Assembly: GCA_021838715.1 (NCBI GenBank)
Contig: JAKCCX010000003.1
Span: 21,861 to 85,860 of the forward strand
DNA length: 64,000 bases
DNA from: Pseudomonadota bacterium
GTDB taxonomy: Bacteria; Pseudomonadota; Gammaproteobacteria; Burkholderiales; Burkholderiaceae_F
Direction of reading: 5' to 3'
Below are positions 36,987 to 48,301 of this stretch, piece after piece; the stretch's first letter is position 1; each line of letters starts with the position of its first letter. The notes beneath the pieces are model-generated. The model searched no databases. It saw only the letters and a list, made by a program, of their open reading frames with translations, and was not told the origin of the DNA. A program made the position numbers and the translations under genes.

Positions 36987-38900
36987 CTACCGATTCGGGG
37001 CGCCCGCGGGCAACAGATCGGGACGCAGGATCTTCACGCCGAACCGGTTGCGCAGACCTTGCACATACGCCTCGGCCTCGGCCTCGCCCATGCCCGCCAT
37101 CCATTGGCGCACGCGCCGGGCCTGGGCTTGCGCATCGCCGGGAGAAACGTCGGACTCCGACAGCACATGGACCACGGCATAAGAACCGTCCGCTTCGGTC
37201 GCCCCGACGTAAGTCGGCAGGCTGCCCACCGGCACGTTCATGATGGCATCGACCGCCGCGCCCGACAACTCGTCCTGCGTTCCCCGTCCCAGCTCTCGCG
37301 GATCCCCAAAGCCGCGATCGTCCGGATGCGCGCGCAGCGCGGCCAGGCGCGCCTCGCCCGCCTGGCGCGCCAGCTTGGCAGCCGCCGCCTGCCGCAACCG
37401 GGTTTCGATCTCGGCCCGCACCGCCTCCAGAGGCTGCGCCGCCGCCGGGACGACCTGCATCACGTGGACGGACACCAGCGTGTCGTTGCCGACGTCGATC
37501 GCCTTGGTGTTGTGGTGATCCTCGACGGCATCGGGCGAAAACGCCGCCTCCAGCACCGCCGGCGTGAAGATCGCCGCCAACTCCGGCTGGGCAACGCCGC
37601 TGCGCGGCAGGACGTCCAGCGTACGGAGCGGCAGATGGAATTTGGCTGCCGCGCCGCGCAGGTCGTCGGGATTCTCGTAGACGAAATCGGAAAACTGCTC
37701 GGCCTCGGTGGCGAAGCGCTTCGCTGCGGCATCCTTGCGCATCCGCGCTTCGATCGCGGCACGCATCGCCTCGAACGGCTTGGCCTGCGAGCCCCGGATC
37801 CCGGTGACGCGAATGATGTGATACCCGAACGGCGTCTCGACGATGCCGCTGGTTTCGCCATCTTTCAGCGAAAACGCCACCTCCTCGAACGGCTTGGGCA
37901 TCACCCCGTGCCCGAACCAGCCGAGATCGCCGCCCTTCGCCGCCGACACCGGATCCTGCGAATATTTCCGCGCAAGCGCGGCAAATTCTCCCGGATGCGC
38001 ACGCAGCGCGTGCAGCACCTTCTCGGCAAGGCGATGGGCCTTGTCCTTCTCCGCCGCCGACGCGCCCGGCCGCACCGCGATGAGGATGTGGCTGGCGCGC
38101 ACCTGCCCGGTCGCCCCCCAGCGCGCCTTGTGCGCGTCGTATTCGGCGCGCAACTGCGCTTCGGGAATCGAGATTCCGGCCGCGAGATCGGCCAGGCTCA
38201 GCACCAGGTACTGCACCTTGGCATGCTCGGGACTGCGATACGCATCCCGGTTCGCGTCGTATGCCGCCTTGACGTCGGCATCGGAGATCCGGACCTGGGG
38301 CAGATAGGCATCCGGCCGGAACGACAGGACTCGGATCTTCCGACGCTGGTCGGCCAGCGCGAACAGCCGCTTGGACACCGTCATGGGCAGGAACGCGCTG
38401 CGCGCCACCCCCGACTCCAGCAGTTGTCGGTCGATGTCGGTGCGCAAGCGGGTCTCGAAATCCCGCTCCTCATAGCCGCGTGCGGTGAGCATCCGCCGAT
38501 AGAGCACGTAATCGAACCGCCCGTTGCTCTGGAACTCCGGAATCGACGCGATCGCGTCGCGCAGGCGGGCATCGGTGACGACGAGATGCGCCTGCGCCGC
38601 CTCATGGTCCAGCGCCTTGTCCGACAGCAATTCGTCGAGGGCCGCGGCGCGGACCTCCGGCGTGTTGAGCATGTCCGGATTGACGTTGGGCAGCATCGCC
38701 GCCATGCGCGCGATGCGGTTGCGCACGGCGAAGTCGAGTTCGGGTTGGGAAATCACCTCGCCGCCGACCTTCGCCACGCCGTCGCCCTGGCCGAAGTACT
38801 GGGTAAACCCGTAGATGCCGGAAAAGATGAACGGGATGAATGCGGCCACCGTCAGAATGGGCAACAGCCAATTGCGGTGGCGACGAACGGTTTCAAACAT
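36987..38900 (-). CDS. ppiD: PpiD/SurA-type periplasmic folding factor
   Basis: A 637-residue protein anchored by one N-terminal span ([23 protein letters not shown]). It has a SurA-type N domain (residues about 40-180), a parvulin domain ([16 protein letters not shown] ... [23 protein letters not shown] ... GYHIIRV, around residues 265-360) and a C-terminal helical domain. It helps fold outer-membrane proteins near the Sec translocon. It belongs to the lon-hupB-ppiD gene order, here separated from hupB by the two tRNAs and a GGDEF gene. The ATG at 38900 has only a weak ribosome site. Confidence 0.95.
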   Translation of the reverse strand: MFETVRRHRNWLLPILTVAAFIPFIFSGIYGFTQYFGQGDGVAKVGGEVISQPELDFAVRNRIARMAAMLPNVNPDMLNTPEVRAAALDELLSDKALDHEAAQAHLVVTDARLRDAIASIPEFQSNGRFDYVLYRRMLTARGYEERDFETRLRTDIDRQLLESGVARSAFLPMTVSKRLFALADQRRKIRVLSFRPDAYLPQVRISDADVKAAYDANRDAYRSPEHAKVQYLVLSLADLAAGISIPEAQLRAEYDAHKARWGATGQVRASHILIAVRPGASAAEKDKAHRLAEKVLHALRAHPGEFAALARKYSQDPVSAAKGGDLGWFGHGVMPKPFEEVAFSLKDGETSGIVETPFGYHIIRVTGIRGSQAKPFEAMRAAIEARMRKDAAAKRFATEAEQFSDFVYENPDDLRGAAAKFHLPLRTLDVLPRSGVAQPELAAIFTPAVLEAAFSPDAVEDHHNTKAIDVGNDTLVSVHVMQVVPAAAQPLEAVRAEIETRLRQAAAAKLARQAGEARLAALRAHPDDRGFGDPRELGRGTQDELSGAAVDAIMNVPVGSLPTYVGATEADGSYAVVHVLSESDVSPGDAQAQARRVRQWMAGMGEAEAEAYVQGLRNRFGVKILRPDLLPAGAPNR

Positions 38901-39051
38901 GGGTAGCCGTGCAAGGATGCCGTCCGCGCCGCCCCCCCGATTCCGATGTTCCGGGAACGCTGCGCCGTCGGTGCGTGTCGACAAAAGACCGCCATGTTAC
39001 CGGCTTTTCCGCACTCCGCGCCCGCCGCCGGATTCCGATCGCACCTCGGGA

Positions 39052-41385
39052 TCAGCCCGGGTCCGGACTCCCGCTCCCCCCCACCGAGCGACCGCCGAAG
39101 ACCACGATGGCATTGCGGCCCGCCGCCTTGGCCTCGTACATCGCCTCATCGGCATGGCGGAGCAGATCGCGCGGACCGCGGGCATGCGCGGGATAGAACG
39201 CGATGCCGATGCTCGACGAAACCGCCAAGGGCCGGCCGTCGGCAAGAACAAAAGGCTCCGCCAGCGCCAGGCGGATCTTTTCCGCGACGACCAGTGCATC
39301 GTCGACCGTGCGGGTCTCCGGCAGCACGGCGACGAATTCATCGCCGCCGATCCGGGCCACGGTGTCGGACTGCCGCACGCAGGCCAGCATCCGGCCGGCC
39401 GCGGCCTGCAGCAGCCAATCCCCTACTTCATGCCCGTGCTCGTCGTTGATCGGCTTGAACCGGTCGAGATCGATGAACAGCAGCGCCACCAGCGATCGCT
39501 TGCGGCGCGCCTGGACCAGCAGTTGCTGCAGACGGTCCTCGAGCAGCCGGCGATTCGGCAGATTCGTCAGCCGGTCGAAATAGGCCCAGTGATGGATCCG
39601 CTCCTCGGCCGACTTGTGCTGGGTGATGTCGCGATTGGTTCCAACCATCCGGACCGCGCGGCCGTCGGCATCGCGCGCGTCGACCTTGCCGCTGCACAGG
39701 ATCCACTTCCACCCTTCCGGACATTGAATCCGGACTTCCTCCTGGAAGAACGCCGCACCGCCGCGGATGGTCGCGGCCGCCGCCCGAAGCATCCGCGGGG
39801 CATCCTCGGGATGGACCCGCCGCATCAACTCCTCCGGCGCGGCCACCGTCTCACCCGGAGCGCCGCCGGTCAGTTCGGCCCAGTGTTCATCGAGCACCAT
39901 CAGCCCCTCGCGGATGTCGTATTCCCAGATCGACAACGACGACGCCTCCAGCGCCAGTTCCAGCCGTTCCTTGGCGCGCGCCAGTTCCTCCTCCGCACGC
40001 TTGCGATCGGTGATTTCATGGTTGCTGATGCGGCGGCCCCGGAACTCGCCGTCGGCGCGAAAGATCGGGCTGCAGCTGTGCGCCAGCCAACGCACCGCCC
40101 CCTGCTTCGTGACGATGCGGAAGTCGATCGAATGATTGCTGTCGTCCCGGTAATGCTCGAGGTGGGTTGCGAGCTGCTGCCGGTCATCCGGGTGAACGAT
40201 GCGCTCGACCAGGCTGGGGTCGGCGAGAAACTCGGCCTGCGTGTAGCCCGTGACGCGCTCGCACGACGGCGACATGTAGACGATGCGGCAATTCGGCCCG
40301 CGCCAGTACTCCCAGTCGTAGGTGTAGTCGGCCATGGTGCGGAACCGTTCCTCGCTTTCCTCCAGGCGCCGGACGAAGGGAAGCGTCTGCACGCGCAGCA
40401 GCAGGATCGCGCCGAGCGCAAGCAGCGGAAACACATAGAGCAGGGGCAGCAGCCGACGCACGATGGGCGCGTAGAGCTGGTCGGCATCGAGCCGCAGCAC
40501 CGATCCAAGTCCGAGCGTTCCGATCGGTTGGTATGCCGCGATCGATGCGACGCCGCGATAATCCTGCGCGCGCGCGACGCCCGACTTCCCTTCCAGGGCA
40601 TAGTGCATCGGAATGAAGTGGCCATCGACGCGATCCGGCAGGTCGCGCAGCACCCGCCCGCCCGCGGAGTGCAGCGGGAAACAGTCCATGCGCCCGGTCG
40701 CCTTCGCGGCGCAGACGGCAAAATCGAGCGAATCGCCAAAGCGACCGGGGCGGGACAGGCTGCCGACGATTGCGGGATCCAGGCGCCACTCGGCGATCAT
40801 CGTCCCGACCACGCGGGCGCCATCCACCAGTTCGATGTGCGTGCGCAGCACGTATCCGTCGTCCCAGAGGAGGCTGCTTGGGGTCGGCAGCTGGACCGGA
40901 ACCGCCAGCGCCGGCGCAGCAAGGAACGTCCCGGAACGGCCGACCTCGACGCCCGCAGCGGTGCGAAACGCCACCGCGGTGAACCCGGGCGCCGGCAGGC
41001 CCCGGAGGATGTCCGCAAGCCGCGCCCGGGCACGGCCGTCGCCGGCATTCGCGGCCAGTTGCCGCATGGTCTGGATGATCGCCGGGGTGGCAAGGGCCTT
41101 GCTGCGCCCCCACGCGCTGCGAATTTCCGTGTTCAGGACGGTCGCACGCCGCTCCAGCGAGAGGGCAAGCCGGCCTTCCATCGCTTCCTTGCCGTCCGGA
41201 ACCAGGATGGCAAATCCGCCGGCCAGGCCAAGCAGACCCACGGCGACGACGACCCCGGCCGCGACATAGCCGATGCGGTCGGCATCCCGCATTTCCTGCG
41301 ACCGGCGTCCGACGATCGCACGGACCCACCGCAGGGCCGCGCCCCGGGTGCCGGCCCCGGACACACGCTCCGACTGTTCGGCCAT
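39052..41385 (-). CDS. Membrane sensor diguanylate cyclase (PAS-PAS-GGDEF)
   Basis: A 777-residue protein from the ATG at 41385. It has a transmembrane span near residue 40 (IGYVAAGVVVAVGLLGLAGG), a roughly 250-residue periplasmic sensory region, and a second span (RLLPLLYVFPLLALGAILLL). Two PAS/PAC modules follow (residues about 320-560), then a GGDEF domain with intact ARIGGDEFVAVLPETR. It should make c-di-GMP; no EAL domain follows. The signal sensed cannot be read. A TTG at 41538 would lengthen it but lacks support. It breaks the common hupB-ppiD adjacency. Confidence 0.9.
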   Translation of the reverse strand: MAEQSERVSGAGTRGAALRWVRAIVGRRSQEMRDADRIGYVAAGVVVAVGLLGLAGGFAILVPDGKEAMEGRLALSLERRATVLNTEIRSAWGRSKALATPAIIQTMRQLAANAGDGRARARLADILRGLPAPGFTAVAFRTAAGVEVGRSGTFLAAPALAVPVQLPTPSSLLWDDGYVLRTHIELVDGARVVGTMIAEWRLDPAIVGSLSRPGRFGDSLDFAVCAAKATGRMDCFPLHSAGGRVLRDLPDRVDGHFIPMHYALEGKSGVARAQDYRGVASIAAYQPIGTLGLGSVLRLDADQLYAPIVRRLLPLLYVFPLLALGAILLLRVQTLPFVRRLEESEERFRTMADYTYDWEYWRGPNCRIVYMSPSCERVTGYTQAEFLADPSLVERIVHPDDRQQLATHLEHYRDDSNHSIDFRIVTKQGAVRWLAHSCSPIFRADGEFRGRRISNHEITDRKRAEEELARAKERLELALEASSLSIWEYDIREGLMVLDEHWAELTGGAPGETVAAPEELMRRVHPEDAPRMLRAAAATIRGGAAFFQEEVRIQCPEGWKWILCSGKVDARDADGRAVRMVGTNRDITQHKSAEERIHHWAYFDRLTNLPNRRLLEDRLQQLLVQARRKRSLVALLFIDLDRFKPINDEHGHEVGDWLLQAAAGRMLACVRQSDTVARIGGDEFVAVLPETRTVDDALVVAEKIRLALAEPFVLADGRPLAVSSSIGIAFYPAHARGPRDLLRHADEAMYEAKAAGRNAIVVFGGRSVGGSGSPDPG

Positions 41386-41759
41386 ATTCTTCGGTTTCGT
41401 ACGATCGACCTTCGCGGCCGCCGGTTCATCCGGCTCCGCCCCCTCAAGTCCGAATCCTCCGCCCCATGCACGAAGGGTATCCCAGCCGGCTGCGCGCGGG
41501 CGGCGCAAACCAGTCCCCGACGGCAAGAATAATGACAATCATTTGCAAAATACCGGGATGCCATCGGCACAAACGCCACCCCGCAGCACTCCGCACCCTA
41601 TGCGGTATGCCTCGAACGATGAATCCGGTGCTGCAGAGGAGCGCTTGGCTCGTGGTGTAAACCAGGGCATGGGTTGGGGCTTGCCCCCAATCGCAATGAC
41701 GCGCCCGGCATATTTCGGACAACCGACGTCGACTTGCCGACGTCGTTCCGTAGAGAAAT
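41386..41759. other. 374-base non-coding gap, GGDEF gene to tRNA-Asp
   Basis: No open frame here resembles a protein. It contains the Fur-box-like sequence at 41528-41546 and must hold the promoter of the leftward GGDEF gene. Otherwise I see nothing in it. Confidence 0.6.
41528..41546. promoter_or_regulatory. Fur-box-like sequence
   Basis: AATAATGACAATCATTTGC agrees at 15 of 19 positions with the Fur consensus GATAATGATAATCATTATC and contains the dyad AATGA-CAA-TCATT. It lies about 143 bases upstream of the GGDEF gene's ATG. No iron genes are nearby, so regulation by iron is tentative. Confidence 0.4.
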
Positions 41760-41836
41760 TGGCGGAGTGGACGGGACTCGAACCCGCGACCCCCGGCGTG
41801 ACAGGCCGGTATTCTAACCAACTGAACTACCACTCC
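41760..41836 (-). tRNA. tRNA-Asp (GTC)
   Basis: A 77-base cloverleaf on the minus strand: acceptor GGAGTGG pairs with CCACTCC, discriminator G, and the 3' CCA is encoded. The D arm is TAGTTCAGTTGGTTAGAA and the anticodon loop is CTGTCAC with GTC. The T arm is GCGGGTTCGAGTCCCGT. It sits 12 bases downstream of tRNA-Val and is probably co-transcribed with it. Confidence 0.97.
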
Positions 41837-41848
41837 GCGCGGTTTACA

Positions 41849-41924
41849 TGGTGGGTGCTGAGAGGCTCGAACTCCCGACCTACGCCTTGTAAGGGCGCCG
41901 CTCTACCAACTGAGCTAAGCACCC
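41849..41924 (-). tRNA. tRNA-Val (TAC)
   Basis: A 76-base cloverleaf on the minus strand: acceptor GGGTGCT pairs with AGCACCC, discriminator A, and the 3' CCA is encoded. The D arm is TAGCTCAGTTGGTAGAG, the anticodon loop is CTTACAA with TAC, and the T arm contains GTTCGAG. It lies 27 bases downstream of hupB, an arrangement common in betaproteobacteria. Confidence 0.97.
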
Positions 41925-41951
41925 CCGCGACTTCGTTGCTCGCGAAGCCCG

Positions 41952-42224
41952 CTAGTTTAGCGCATCTTTCAGCGCTTTGCCAGCGCGGAACTTCGGGACC
42001 TTCGCCGCCTTGATCTTGATCGGCTCATTGGTACGCGGATTGCGGCCGGTGCGCGCCGCGCGCTTGGAGACGGCAAACGTGCCGAACCCGACGAGGGTGA
42101 CGGCGTTGCCCTTTTTGAGCGAGGTGCGGATCCCGCCCAGCAGCGCATCGAGGGCTCGGCCAGCCGCAGCCTTGGAGATATCCGCCTGGCGGGCGATGTG
42201 TTCAATCAGTTCGGTCTTGTTCAA
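41952..42224 (-). CDS. hupB: HU, histone-like DNA-binding protein
   Basis: A 90-residue HU protomer: [25 protein letters not shown] (helical base), [24 protein letters not shown] (DNA-binding arm with Arg/Pro) and [16 protein letters not shown] at the end. It compacts and bends DNA. It follows lon across a gap holding a strong palindrome and precedes tRNA-Val. Confidence 0.98.
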   Translation of the reverse strand: MNKTELIEHIARQADISKAAAGRALDALLGGIRTSLKKGNAVTLVGFGTFAVSKRAARTGRNPRTNEPIKIKAAKVPKFRAGKALKDALN

Positions 42225-42363
42225 GGTTCCCCCTCGGATAACCTGGGCTTGGATTGCGTCGGATTTATTCTTTTGTGTACTTCATTTTGCGGCGGGTATT
42301 CAACCGCGGCGGAGGAATGGTGTCAAGGCGACGAAACGCCTACCGCCCCTCCGCGATCGCCTC

Positions 42364-42397
42364 ATCGATTGCCGGCGCGATCGCGCCGGCAATCGAT
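42364..42397. terminator. 34-base perfect palindrome between lon and hupB
   Basis: The 17-base halves are exact reverse complements (ATCGATTGCCGGCGCGA / TCGCGCCGGCAATCGAT). It starts 11 bases after the lon stop, reading leftward. As RNA it forms a very stable GC hairpin and could terminate lon or limit read-through to hupB. There is no T run after it, so it may act as a decay block instead. Confidence 0.6.
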
Positions 42398-42408
42398 ACC
42401 GACCCGGT

Positions 42409-44853
42409 CTAGTGCTTCACGTGCTCCGTCGCCTCGCCGGAAGCGGCCGCCTCCACCCCGACCACTTTCTCCTGCGGCGGCGCCGCGGCCGCATCGTCCT
42501 CCGGCAAGGGCTCAGGCTGCCGCACCAGCGCAACCTGCAGGACCTGGTCGATCCATTTCACCGGAAGGATCTCGATCCGATTCTTGACGGCCTCGGGAAT
42601 TTCCGCAAGGTCCTTGGCGTTTTCCTCCGGGATCAGCACGGTCTTGATCCCGCCGCGCTGCGCGGCCAGCAGCTTTTCCTTCAAGCCGCCGATCGCCAGC
42701 ACTTCACCGCGCAGGGTGATCTCCCCGGTCATCGCCACGTCCGGCCGCACCGGGATGCCGGTGAATGTCGACACCAGCGCCGTCGTCAACGCAATGCCCG
42801 CGCTCGGCCCGTCCTTGGGCGTCGCCCCCTCGGGCAGGTGGATATGGATGTCGTTCTTCTCGAACACCACATCCTTGATCCCCAGCCGTCGCGCGCGACT
42901 GCGCACCACGGTGCGCGCCGCCTCGATCGACTCCTTCATCACATCGCCGAGCGAACCCGTGCGAATGATGTTGCCCTTGCCCGGCATGGTGGTCGATTCG
43001 ATGGTCAGGAGTTCGCCGCCCACCTCGGTCCAGGCCAGACCGGTGACCTGGCCGACCTGCGCCTCCTTTTCGGCGATGCCGAAGGTGTAGCGCCGCACGC
43101 CAAGGTATTTATCGAGATTCTGCGGCGTCACGCGCACCTTGGCCTTTACGCCCTTCTTGATCACCGCCGCCTTCACGACCTTGCGGCAGATCTTGGACAG
43201 TTCCCGCTCCAGCGCCCGCACACCGGCCTCGCGCGTGTAGTAGCGGACGATATCGCGCAAGGCCGTCGACGTGACCTCGAGTTCGTTCTTGGTCACGCCG
43301 TTGTTCTTCATCTGCTTGGGAAGCAGATAGCGTGTCGCGATGTTGACCTTTTCGTCCTCGGTGTATCCCGACAACCGGATGACTTCCATCCGGTCGAGCA
43401 GCGGCGCCGGGATGTTCATCGTGTTGGCCGTGGCGACGAACATCACGTCGGACAGGTCGTAGTCGACCTCGACGTAGTGATCGACGAACGTGCTGTTCTG
43501 CTCGGGATCGAGGACCTCCAGCAGCGCCGAGGATGGATCGCCGCGGAAATCCATGCCCATCTTGTCCACTTCATCGAGCAGGAACAACGGGTTGCGGACC
43601 CCGACCTTGCTGAGGTTCTGCAGGATCTTGCCCGGCATCGAACCGATATAGGTGCGCCGGTGGCCCCGGATTTCGGCCTCGTCGCGGACGCCGCCCAACG
43701 CCATGCGCACGAACTTGCGGTTCGTGGCGCGCGCGATCGACTGGCCGAGCGAGGTCTTCCCGACACCGGGAGCCCCGACCAGGCAGAGGATCGGCGCCTT
43801 GACCCGGTCGACGCGCTGCTGCACCGCCAGGTACTCGACGATGCGCTCCTTGACCTTGTCGAGCCCGTAATGGTCCTCGTCGAGCACCTTTTCGGCATTG
43901 GCAAGATCGTTGTTGATCTTGGTCTTCTTCTTCCAGGGCAAGCCGACCAGGGCGTCGATGTAACTGCGCACGACCGTGGCCTCCGCCGACATCGGCGACA
44001 TCAGCTTGAGCTTCTTCAGCTCGGCCTCGGCCTTCTGCCGTGCCTGCTTGGGCATGCGCGCCGCCTTGACCTTCTTGTCGAGCTCGTCGAGATCGGCACC
44101 TTCCTCGCCTTCGCCGAGTTCCTTCTGGATCGCCTTGACCTGCTCGTTCAGGTAGTACTCGCGCTGGCTCTTCTCCATCTGGCGCTTGACTCGCCCACGG
44201 ATGCGCTTCTCCACCTGGAGGATGTCGATTTCGGTCTCGAGCTGCGCGAGCAGGTGCTCGAGGCGCTCATTGAGATCGCCCATTTCGAGAATCTTCTGCT
44301 TCTGCTCGATCTTGATCGGCAGATGCGCGGCGATCGTGTCGGCAAGCCGGCCGACCTCGTCGATACCCGCGATCGACGTCAGGATTTCGGCGGGGATCTT
44401 CTTGTTCAGCTTGACGTATTGGTCGAACTGGGCGATCACCGCCCGGCGAAGCGCCTCCACCTCGGAATCGCCGCCCTCTGCGGCGGCCATCGCCTGCGTT
44501 TCGCAGGTGAAATGGGTGCCGGCGTCGACGATGGCCTCGACCTGCGCACGCTGCGCCCCCTCGACGAGCACCTTGACGGTGCCGTCCGGCAGCTTCAGCA
44601 GCTGCAGGATGTTGGCGATGCAGCCGATGCCGTAGATGTCCTCCGCGGAGGGCTCGTCCTTGGCGGCATTCTTCTGGGCGACCAGCATGATGCTCTTGCC
44701 GGACTCCATGGCCACTTCCAGCGCCTTGATCGATTTCGGCCGCCCCACGAACAGGGGGATGACCATGTGGGGGAATACGACCACGTCGCGCAGCGGTAGC
44801 AGCGGCAGCGAAAGGCGGTCGGAAGTGGTCGTTTCGGTGGCGGGTGTGGTCAC
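42409..44853 (-). CDS. lon: Lon, ATP-dependent protease La
   Basis: An 814-residue LonA. It has the N-terminal substrate domain ([23 protein letters not shown] at residues 17-39), a coiled-coil linker, an AAA+ domain with Walker [14 protein letters not shown], and a C-terminal protease domain with the Ser in [17 protein letters not shown] and the downstream catalytic Lys. The C-terminus is followed by an Ala/Glu-rich tail. A sigma-32-like promoter lies at 44887-44914. Confidence 0.98.
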   Translation of the reverse strand: MTTPATETTTSDRLSLPLLPLRDVVVFPHMVIPLFVGRPKSIKALEVAMESGKSIMLVAQKNAAKDEPSAEDIYGIGCIANILQLLKLPDGTVKVLVEGAQRAQVEAIVDAGTHFTCETQAMAAAEGGDSEVEALRRAVIAQFDQYVKLNKKIPAEILTSIAGIDEVGRLADTIAAHLPIKIEQKQKILEMGDLNERLEHLLAQLETEIDILQVEKRIRGRVKRQMEKSQREYYLNEQVKAIQKELGEGEEGADLDELDKKVKAARMPKQARQKAEAELKKLKLMSPMSAEATVVRSYIDALVGLPWKKKTKINNDLANAEKVLDEDHYGLDKVKERIVEYLAVQQRVDRVKAPILCLVGAPGVGKTSLGQSIARATNRKFVRMALGGVRDEAEIRGHRRTYIGSMPGKILQNLSKVGVRNPLFLLDEVDKMGMDFRGDPSSALLEVLDPEQNSTFVDHYVEVDYDLSDVMFVATANTMNIPAPLLDRMEVIRLSGYTEDEKVNIATRYLLPKQMKNNGVTKNELEVTSTALRDIVRYYTREAGVRALERELSKICRKVVKAAVIKKGVKAKVRVTPQNLDKYLGVRRYTFGIAEKEAQVGQVTGLAWTEVGGELLTIESTTMPGKGNIIRTGSLGDVMKESIEAARTVVRSRARRLGIKDVVFEKNDIHIHLPEGATPKDGPSAGIALTTALVSTFTGIPVRPDVAMTGEITLRGEVLAIGGLKEKLLAAQRGGIKTVLIPEENAKDLAEIPEAVKNRIEILPVKWIDQVLQVALVRQPEPLPEDDAAAAPPQEKVVGVEAAASGEATEHVKH

Positions 44854-44886
44854 GGTAGTGGTTCCTGCAAGGGGTTACTGCGGGGA

Positions 44887-44914
44887 ATGTGGGGACGATG
44901 GCGCGCAGATCAAG
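44887..44914 (-). promoter_or_regulatory. Sigma-32 heat-shock promoter of lon
   Basis: Minus-strand CTTGATC and CCCCACAT are 13 bases apart, a good match to CTTGAAA-N11-16-CCCCATNT. The -10 element ends 33 bases before the lon ATG, in the 172-base clpX-lon gap. It has the same spacing as the clpB promoter at 24805-24832. Confidence 0.75.
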
Positions 44915-45025
44915 ACGGGCGAGTGCCCCACCCCGGCCGCTGCGGCGGCCGACCGGCCGGAACCGGGCCGGAACGGGCCGGGCTCGGAGGATCGTCCGCA
45001 GCGCAGCCCGGCCACGCCGGCCCGG

Positions 45026-46285
45026 CTACGCCCCGGCCACTTTCGGCTGCTCGGCGTAGACGACGATCGGCTGTCCCTCCTGCACCGACTTCTCATCCAC
45101 CACGACCTTCTCGACATTGCTCATCCCCGGGAGATCGAACATGATGTCGAGCAGCACCGACTCGACGATCGAGCGCAGGCCGCGCGCCCCGGTCCGGCGG
45201 GAGTGCGCACGCCGCGCGATCTCCTGCAGGGCGTCGGGGCGCACCTCGAGTTCGACACCCTCCATCGCGAAGAGGCGGCGGAACTGCTTGACCAGCGCAT
45301 TCTTGGGTTCGACGAGGATTTCGACCAGCGCTTCCTGCCCAAGTTCGTCGAGCGTGGCAACGACCGGCAGGCGCCCGACCAGTTCCGGGATCAGGCCGAA
45401 CTTGACCAGGTCGTCCGGCTGGACGTCGCGCAGCAATTCCCCGACCGCGCGGTCGCTGGGGGAGGAAACCTGGGCTCCGAAGCCGATACCGCTCTTCTCC
45501 GAGCGGTTGCGGATGACCTTTTCGAGGCCGTCGAAGGCGCCGCCGCAGATGAACAGGATGTTCGTGGTGTCGATCTGGACGAAATCCTGGTTCGGATGCT
45601 TGCGCCCGCCCTGCGGCGGAACGCTGGCGATCGTCCCCTCGATCAGCTTGAGCAGCGCCTGCTGCACGCCCTCGCCGGAAACGTCGCGGGTGATCGACGG
45701 GTTGTCCGACTTGCGCGAGATCTTGTCGATCTCGTCGATGTAGACGATGCCCCGCTGCGCCTTTTCGATGTCGTAGTTGCAGTTCTGCAGCAGCTTCTGG
45801 ATGATGTTCTCGACGTCTTCGCCGACATACCCCGCTTCGGTGAGCGTGGTGGCATCGGCGATGACGAACGGCACATTGAGCAGCCGCGCAAGGGTCTGCG
45901 CGAGCAGGGTCTTTCCCGACCCGGTCGGGCCGATGAGCAGGATGTTGCTCTTGGCCAGTTCCACGTCGTCTTTCGACGACATGTGCCGCAGGCGCTTGTA
46001 GTGGTTGTATACCGCGACCGCGAGGATGCGCTTGGCCTTCTCCTGGCCGATCACATACTGGTCGAGGATGGTGCAGATCTCTTTCGGAATCGGCAGATCT
46101 CCGCGCGCGCCGCCCGCCTCCGCGCCGGTTCCGACCTCGTCGCGGATGATGTCATTGCACAGATCGATACACTCGTCGCAGATGAACACCGAGGGGCCGG
46201 CGATGAGTTTTTTCACCTCGTGCTGGCTCTTGCCGCAGAACGAGCAGTACAGCACACGTTCGCCCGAATTCTTCTTTTCCGCCAT
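45026..46285 (-). CDS. clpX: ClpX, ATPase subunit of ClpXP
   Basis: A 419-residue unfoldase. It has the N-terminal C4 zinc finger ([11 protein letters not shown] ... [10 protein letters not shown]), an AAA+ domain with Walker [14 protein letters not shown], Walker [11 protein letters not shown], and the IGF-type ClpP contact region (GIGFGAQV). The ATG at 46285 begins [14 protein letters not shown]. It follows clpP by 74 bases on the same strand. Confidence 0.98.
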   Translation of the reverse strand: MAEKKNSGERVLYCSFCGKSQHEVKKLIAGPSVFICDECIDLCNDIIRDEVGTGAEAGGARGDLPIPKEICTILDQYVIGQEKAKRILAVAVYNHYKRLRHMSSKDDVELAKSNILLIGPTGSGKTLLAQTLARLLNVPFVIADATTLTEAGYVGEDVENIIQKLLQNCNYDIEKAQRGIVYIDEIDKISRKSDNPSITRDVSGEGVQQALLKLIEGTIASVPPQGGRKHPNQDFVQIDTTNILFICGGAFDGLEKVIRNRSEKSGIGFGAQVSSPSDRAVGELLRDVQPDDLVKFGLIPELVGRLPVVATLDELGQEALVEILVEPKNALVKQFRRLFAMEGVELEVRPDALQEIARRAHSRRTGARGLRSIVESVLLDIMFDLPGMSNVEKVVVDEKSVQEGQPIVVYAEQPKVAGA

Positions 46286-46359
46286 GGGACGCCCCCCAAC
46301 TTCTTCTTCGCCGGTCCGTCCGGCAACCAGCGTCCGGCAACCTGCCGGCTGCCCGCCGG

Positions 46360-46998
46360 TCACTCTCCGCGCTTGACGAAGATCTTGTCCACCAGCCCGT
46401 AGCTTACTGCATCATCCGCCGACATGAAGTTGTCGCGGTCGGTGTCCTTGGCGATGCGCTCGACCGGCTGTCCGGTGCGCTCGGCAAGGATCGCGTTCAG
46501 CCGTTCCCGCAGCGACAGGATTTCCCGCGCCTGGATTTCGATGTCGGTCGCCTGACCCTGCGAACCGCCGGACGGCTGGTGAATCATGATGCGCGAGTTC
46601 GGCAGCGCGTAGCGCTTGCCCTTGGCGCCTGCCGCCAGGAGAAAGGCGCCCATGCTTGCTGCCATCCCCACGCAGATCGTCGAGACGTCGGGCTTGATGA
46701 ACTGCATGGTGTCGTAGATCGCCATGCCGGCATACACCGAGCCGCCGGGAGAGTTGATGTACAGCGAGATGTCCTTGTCCGGGTTCTCCGACTCCAGGAA
46801 CAGCAACTGCGCCACGACCACGTTGGCCGTCGCCTCATTGACCGGACCGACGAGAAACACCACCCGATCGCGCAGCAGCCGCGAATAGATGTCGTACGCG
46901 CGCTCGCCGCGGCCGCTCTGCTCGATGACCATCGGCACATAGTTCAGGCCCATCGGCGTCTGCCACTGCGCCCCCCCCTCGGTCGCAAACCGGCTCAT
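46360..46998 (-). CDS. clpP: ClpP, proteolytic subunit
   Basis: A 212-residue serine protease that forms the tetradecameric barrel. The catalytic Ser is in [16 protein letters not shown], the His in [17 protein letters not shown], and the Asp is near the C-terminus. A short propeptide precedes [21 protein letters not shown]. It begins 4 bases after the tig stop, so tig-clpP-clpX form one unit. Confidence 0.98.
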   Translation of the reverse strand: MSRFATEGGAQWQTPMGLNYVPMVIEQSGRGERAYDIYSRLLRDRVVFLVGPVNEATANVVVAQLLFLESENPDKDISLYINSPGGSVYAGMAIYDTMQFIKPDVSTICVGMAASMGAFLLAAGAKGKRYALPNSRIMIHQPSGGSQGQATDIEIQAREILSLRERLNAILAERTGQPVERIAKDTDRDNFMSADDAVSYGLVDKIFVKRGE

Positions 46999-47002
46999 CG
47001 CA

Positions 47003-48301
47003 TCACCCCTTCGCAGCTTCCATCAGTTCGTCGAACGATACCGCGAGATCCGAAACCTTGGCATGCTGCAAGACCCATTCGACGACATTGTCTTCCAGCA
47101 CCGCCGCCTCGACCTCGGCCATGCGCTCGCGGTTGCCCAGATACCACTGCATCACCTCGCCCGGGCGCTCGTAGCTGCCGGCGATGGCTTCGAGCGTCTG
47201 GCGCACCTGGTCGCGCGTCGCATGCAGCTTCTGGGCCCGGATGATCTCCCCGACGACGAGCGAGATCCGCACGCGCCGCTCCGCCGCTGCCGCGAACACT
47301 TCCAGCGCCGGGTACTCCTTGCCGCCCCGCGCCGCGATCTCGGCCTGCGCCATGCTCCGCAGCGATTCCTGCTCCTCGGCGATCAGCGCCCGCGGCAGGT
47401 CGAACCGCGCCACCCGCTCCAGGGCGTCCATCACGCTGTCGCGCGTGCGGCGGCGCAGGCGCGCCGTCACTTCACGCTCGACATTGGCGCGCACTTCCGC
47501 GCGCATGCGGTCGAGGTCGCCGTCGGCAATGCCCAGCTGGCGCGCAAACTCGCCATCGAGTTCCGGCAGCGCCCGCTCGCGCACTTCCTTGAGCGTGATG
47601 TCGAAATGCGCCGTCTTTCCCGCCACGTCCTTGCCGAAATAATCATCCGGGAAGGTCACCGCGACGCTGCGGGTCTCGCCCTTGGTCATGCCGCGCACGG
47701 CGCCCTCGAACTCCGGCAGCATGCGGCCCGCGCCCAGTTCGAAACGGAAATCCTCCGCCGCGCCGCCCGGAAATGCATTGCCATCGATCACGCCGTGAAA
47801 ATCGATGGTCACCAGATCGCCGTCGGCGGCCGCGCGCTCGACCAGATCGAAATGGCTGCGCTGGCGGCGCATCACGGCGATGGTCTTCTCGACCTCGTCG
47901 TCGCCGACGGGGCAGACGGAACGCTGGACATCGACCTGCGAGACATCCACCGTGCCAACTTCGGGATAGACCTCGAAGGTGGCCCGGAACGCCAGGCGGC
48001 CGGTATCCGGCTCCGCATGAGGCTCGATGTGCGCCCGGCCCGCAATGCGCAGATTGCCCTGCGTCAACACGTCCGACAACGCCTCGCCGATCTTGTCGTT
48101 GATCACTTCGGCATGCACCTGTGCGCCATGCGTCTGCGCGACGAGCTTCATCGGCACCTTGCCGCGCCGGAACCCCGGCATGGTCGTTTCGCGCGCCAGC
48201 CGCGCCAGCCGCTGGGAAACTTCGGTCGCGACCGCATCGGCGGCCACGCTCAGATCGACACGGCGTTCCAACGCGCCGACGGACTCGATATTTGCCTGCA
48301 T
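47003..48301 (-). CDS. tig: Trigger factor, ribosome-associated chaperone
   Basis: A 432-residue chaperone. It has an N-terminal ribosome-binding domain ([19 protein letters not shown]; signature [14 protein letters not shown]), a FKBP-type PPIase domain (about residues 150-245: [14 protein letters not shown]) and a C-terminal helical substrate domain. It starts at the ATG at 48301, by family alignment; the frame is open further upstream but without similarity. Confidence 0.97.
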   Translation of the reverse strand: MQANIESVGALERRVDLSVAADAVATEVSQRLARLARETTMPGFRRGKVPMKLVAQTHGAQVHAEVINDKIGEALSDVLTQGNLRIAGRAHIEPHAEPDTGRLAFRATFEVYPEVGTVDVSQVDVQRSVCPVGDDEVEKTIAVMRRQRSHFDLVERAAADGDLVTIDFHGVIDGNAFPGGAAEDFRFELGAGRMLPEFEGAVRGMTKGETRSVAVTFPDDYFGKDVAGKTAHFDITLKEVRERALPELDGEFARQLGIADGDLDRMRAEVRANVEREVTARLRRRTRDSVMDALERVARFDLPRALIAEEQESLRSMAQAEIAARGGKEYPALEVFAAAAERRVRISLVVGEIIRAQKLHATRDQVRQTLEAIAGSYERPGEVMQWYLGNRERMAEVEAAVLEDNVVEWVLQHAKVSDLAVSFDELMEAAKG

